From positions 1 through 5,602 of the forward strand of contig VXRS01000258.1 in the NCBI GenBank assembly GCA_009838385.1: a DNA stretch of 5,602 bases. The letters are read 5' to 3'. The notes under the pieces are model-generated. The model did not search any database. It saw only the letters and a list, made by a program, of their open reading frames with translations, and had not been told where the DNA came from. The number at the start of each line of letters is the position of its first letter. Position 1 is the stretch's first letter. The DNA is from Dehalococcoidia bacterium (GTDB taxonomy: Bacteria; Chloroflexota; Dehalococcoidia; Tepidiformales; Tepidiformaceae). A program made the translations under genes and the position numbers. This document shows, one piece after another, positions 4,436 to 5,602 of the stretch.

Positions 4436-5602
4436 CTACTGATCCACGCGGCAGCTGACAATGTCGATCCCGTAGTACTTCCGGTGGTGTACCGATGAAG
4501 CGTAGTGGCGCAGGATGCGGACGGACAATTCCTGCTCGTCCTCCAGCGCCTGATCCTGGCCCAGATACGCCATGCGGTTCTCGATGTTCCCCTGGATGGC
4601 GTCGTCCGAGGCGACAACGATCTCAAGCTCGGCTGAGCCGCGGTCGGGATGGATTGTGGCCACCAGCCTGCGCTTCTGTTCCGCGGCGCCCTCTTGCTCC
4701 TCCTCGAGCAGGCTCAAAATGGCCTCTTCTCCTACCAGGCGCAGCCGGTTGCCCCCCTCTTCGGTCCAGGAGTGCGTCTCGGCGAACTGGGAGAGAAACT
4801 CGTCGATCGCAGCCAGGGAAGACTGAGACAGCTCGGTCTGCAATTTCCTGGCGCGAAAACCGGATATTTCCGTAACGAGGGTCATGAGTATGGCGGCGAT
4901 GCCGCCGATGACAATCGTATTGCCGATGAGATGACTGGTTGTTCCTTCGAACAGGGCGCTGAGCGACCCTGCGGACAACCCGAGGACCATGGCAACGCCA
5001 GTGATCGTCGCCTTCTTCTGGTCGACCTGCCCCGTAAAGACGGTCTTCGCACCCTCGATGAAGAGCATGCTGAAGATGATGATGTAGGCCGCACTCACGA
5101 CCGGGCTGGGAATGGCGACCAGTATCGCGAGGAACTTCGAGAAGAAGGCGACGACGATGGTCAAAATGCCCAGGTAGATCCCGACGCTCCGGGCGGCCAC
5201 GCCCGTGAAGGCAATGTAGACCGCCGTGGCCGACCAGGGCGCCGCCACAGGCAGGGTTCCCAGCAGTCCCGAGAGGAGGGTGCCCGCCCCGTAGACATTC
5301 AAGCCTCCCTGCACCGTGCGGAAGTCGACGGCGGATTGAGCTCGGTAGGAAGCCCGGTAGATCACCGACAGATCCCCCACTGCTTTCATGAAGGCGGTGA
5401 GATTCACGAATACGAAGACCGGGAGCAGAGCCCAGAAGTCCGTGTTGAAGACGAGGTCCCGTCCCGGCCACTCGAAGGGGGGCAGGCTCACCCACCGAGC
5501 GTCCGCGACGATGTCGGCGTCATAGAAGCCCAGGGGAGCGGCCACAATGAGGCCGACGACCACGGTGACCGTCAGAATCCACATGCGCCAGACCGGCTTG
5601 TC
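4436..5602 (-). CDS. NCS2-like permease with a C-terminal degenerate HATPase/RsbW-like domain (5' end outside window)
   Basis: The frame is open to the right edge (six codons, DKPVWR, precede the ATG at 5582-5584), so this is the C-terminal part of a longer gene; NCS2 proteins usually carry several more membrane helices before this point. Residues are numbered from that ATG. Residues 1-240 look like the second half of an NCS2 (SLC23, uracil/xanthine/ascorbate) transporter: VVVGLIVAAPLGFYDADIVADA, the AVGDLS helix (68-73), GLNVYGAGTLLSGLLGTLP (94-112), FTGVAARSVGIYLGI (126-140), and IPSPVVSAAYIIIFSMLF (158-175) resembling the family's iP.pV...... fg helix. K67 stands where a substrate-binding Glu is usual, and the Glu/Gln-Asn dyad of the following re-entrant segment is not seen near 118-122. 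Residues about 255-382 are soluble and recall RsbW-type HATPase domains: a helix with LRLVGEEAILSLL (281-293), strands RRLVATIHP and ELEIVVASDD, then VRILRHYASSV and IDIVSCRV. The Asn and Gly-rich ATP-binding boxes are absent. Ends with TAG at 4436-4438. Confidence 0.75.
   Translation of the reverse strand, partial: DKPVWRMWILTVTVVVGLIVAAPLGFYDADIVADARWVSLPPFEWPGRDLVFNTDFWALLPVFVFVNLTAFMKAVGDLSVIYRASYRAQSAVDFRTVQGGLNVYGAGTLLSGLLGTLPVAAPWSATAVYIAFTGVAARSVGIYLGILTIVVAFFSKFLAILVAIPSPVVSAAYIIIFSMLFIEGAKTVFTGQVDQKKATITGVAMVLGLSAGSLSALFEGTTSHLIGNTIVIGGIAAILMTLVTEISGFRARKLQTELSQSSLAAIDEFLSQFAETHSWTEEGGNRLRLVGEEAILSLLEEEQEGAAEQKRRLVATIHPDRGSAELEIVVASDDAIQGNIENRMAYLGQDQALEDEQELSVRILRHYASSVHHRKYYGIDIVSCRVDQ

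Noticed and set aside
4623..5495. Second long minus-strand frame inside the NCS2-like gene
   Set aside because: Its product is His/Arg/Gly-rich with no membrane segments, while the overlapping frame encodes clear transmembrane helices and NCS2-like motifs.

Overview
The window is GC-rich throughout, with codons strongly biased to G or C in the third position. It carries an ordinary-looking but well-preserved metal/siderophore-type ABC import operon, flanked by the starts or ends of two other membrane-transport genes. The binding protein has a very long Ala/Thr/Pro tether after its lipidated cysteine. That style is common in Chloroflexota lipoproteins and in some other high-GC bacteria. This lineage guess is an inference from style only; no marker gene is present.

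Layout: (1) Positions 1-88, minus strand, hold the first 29 codons of a divergent gene that leaves the window. Its basic N-terminus followed by a hydrophobic segment resembles the start of an ABC-exporter-type half-transporter, but too little is visible to be sure. (2) Positions 89-284 are a divergent intergenic region. Just before the first operon gene it carries a regular array of four 7-bp half-sites in alternating orientation, one every 8 bp, which reads as two back-to-back Fur-family 7-1-7 boxes. (3) Positions 285-4274, plus strand, hold four genes: binding lipoprotein, two FecCD-type permeases and an ATPase. They are joined by three 4-base stop/start overlaps (TTGA, GTGA, ATGA). (4) Positions 4275-4435 are a convergent intergenic gap with a strong hairpin next to the end of the opposing gene. 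(5) Positions 4436-5602, minus strand, hold the C-terminal part of an NCS2 (nucleobase/ascorbate)-like permease. It carries an extra C-terminal domain that resembles a degenerate RsbW-type histidine-kinase-like ATPase fold.

How the genes work together: the lipoprotein would capture a metal chelate (siderophore, haem or corrinoid) outside the membrane. The two non-identical permeases would form a heterodimeric channel, and the ATPase dimer would drive uptake. A heterodimeric permease is more typical of Fe-siderophore systems (FecCD, FepDG, FeuBC) than of the homodimeric BtuC or haem systems. A Fur-like operator over the leader fits control by metal availability. The NCS2-like gene is convergent and probably unrelated in regulation. 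It is the least conventional item in the window, because of its C-terminal fusion and because the usual substrate-contacting residues appear to be missing.
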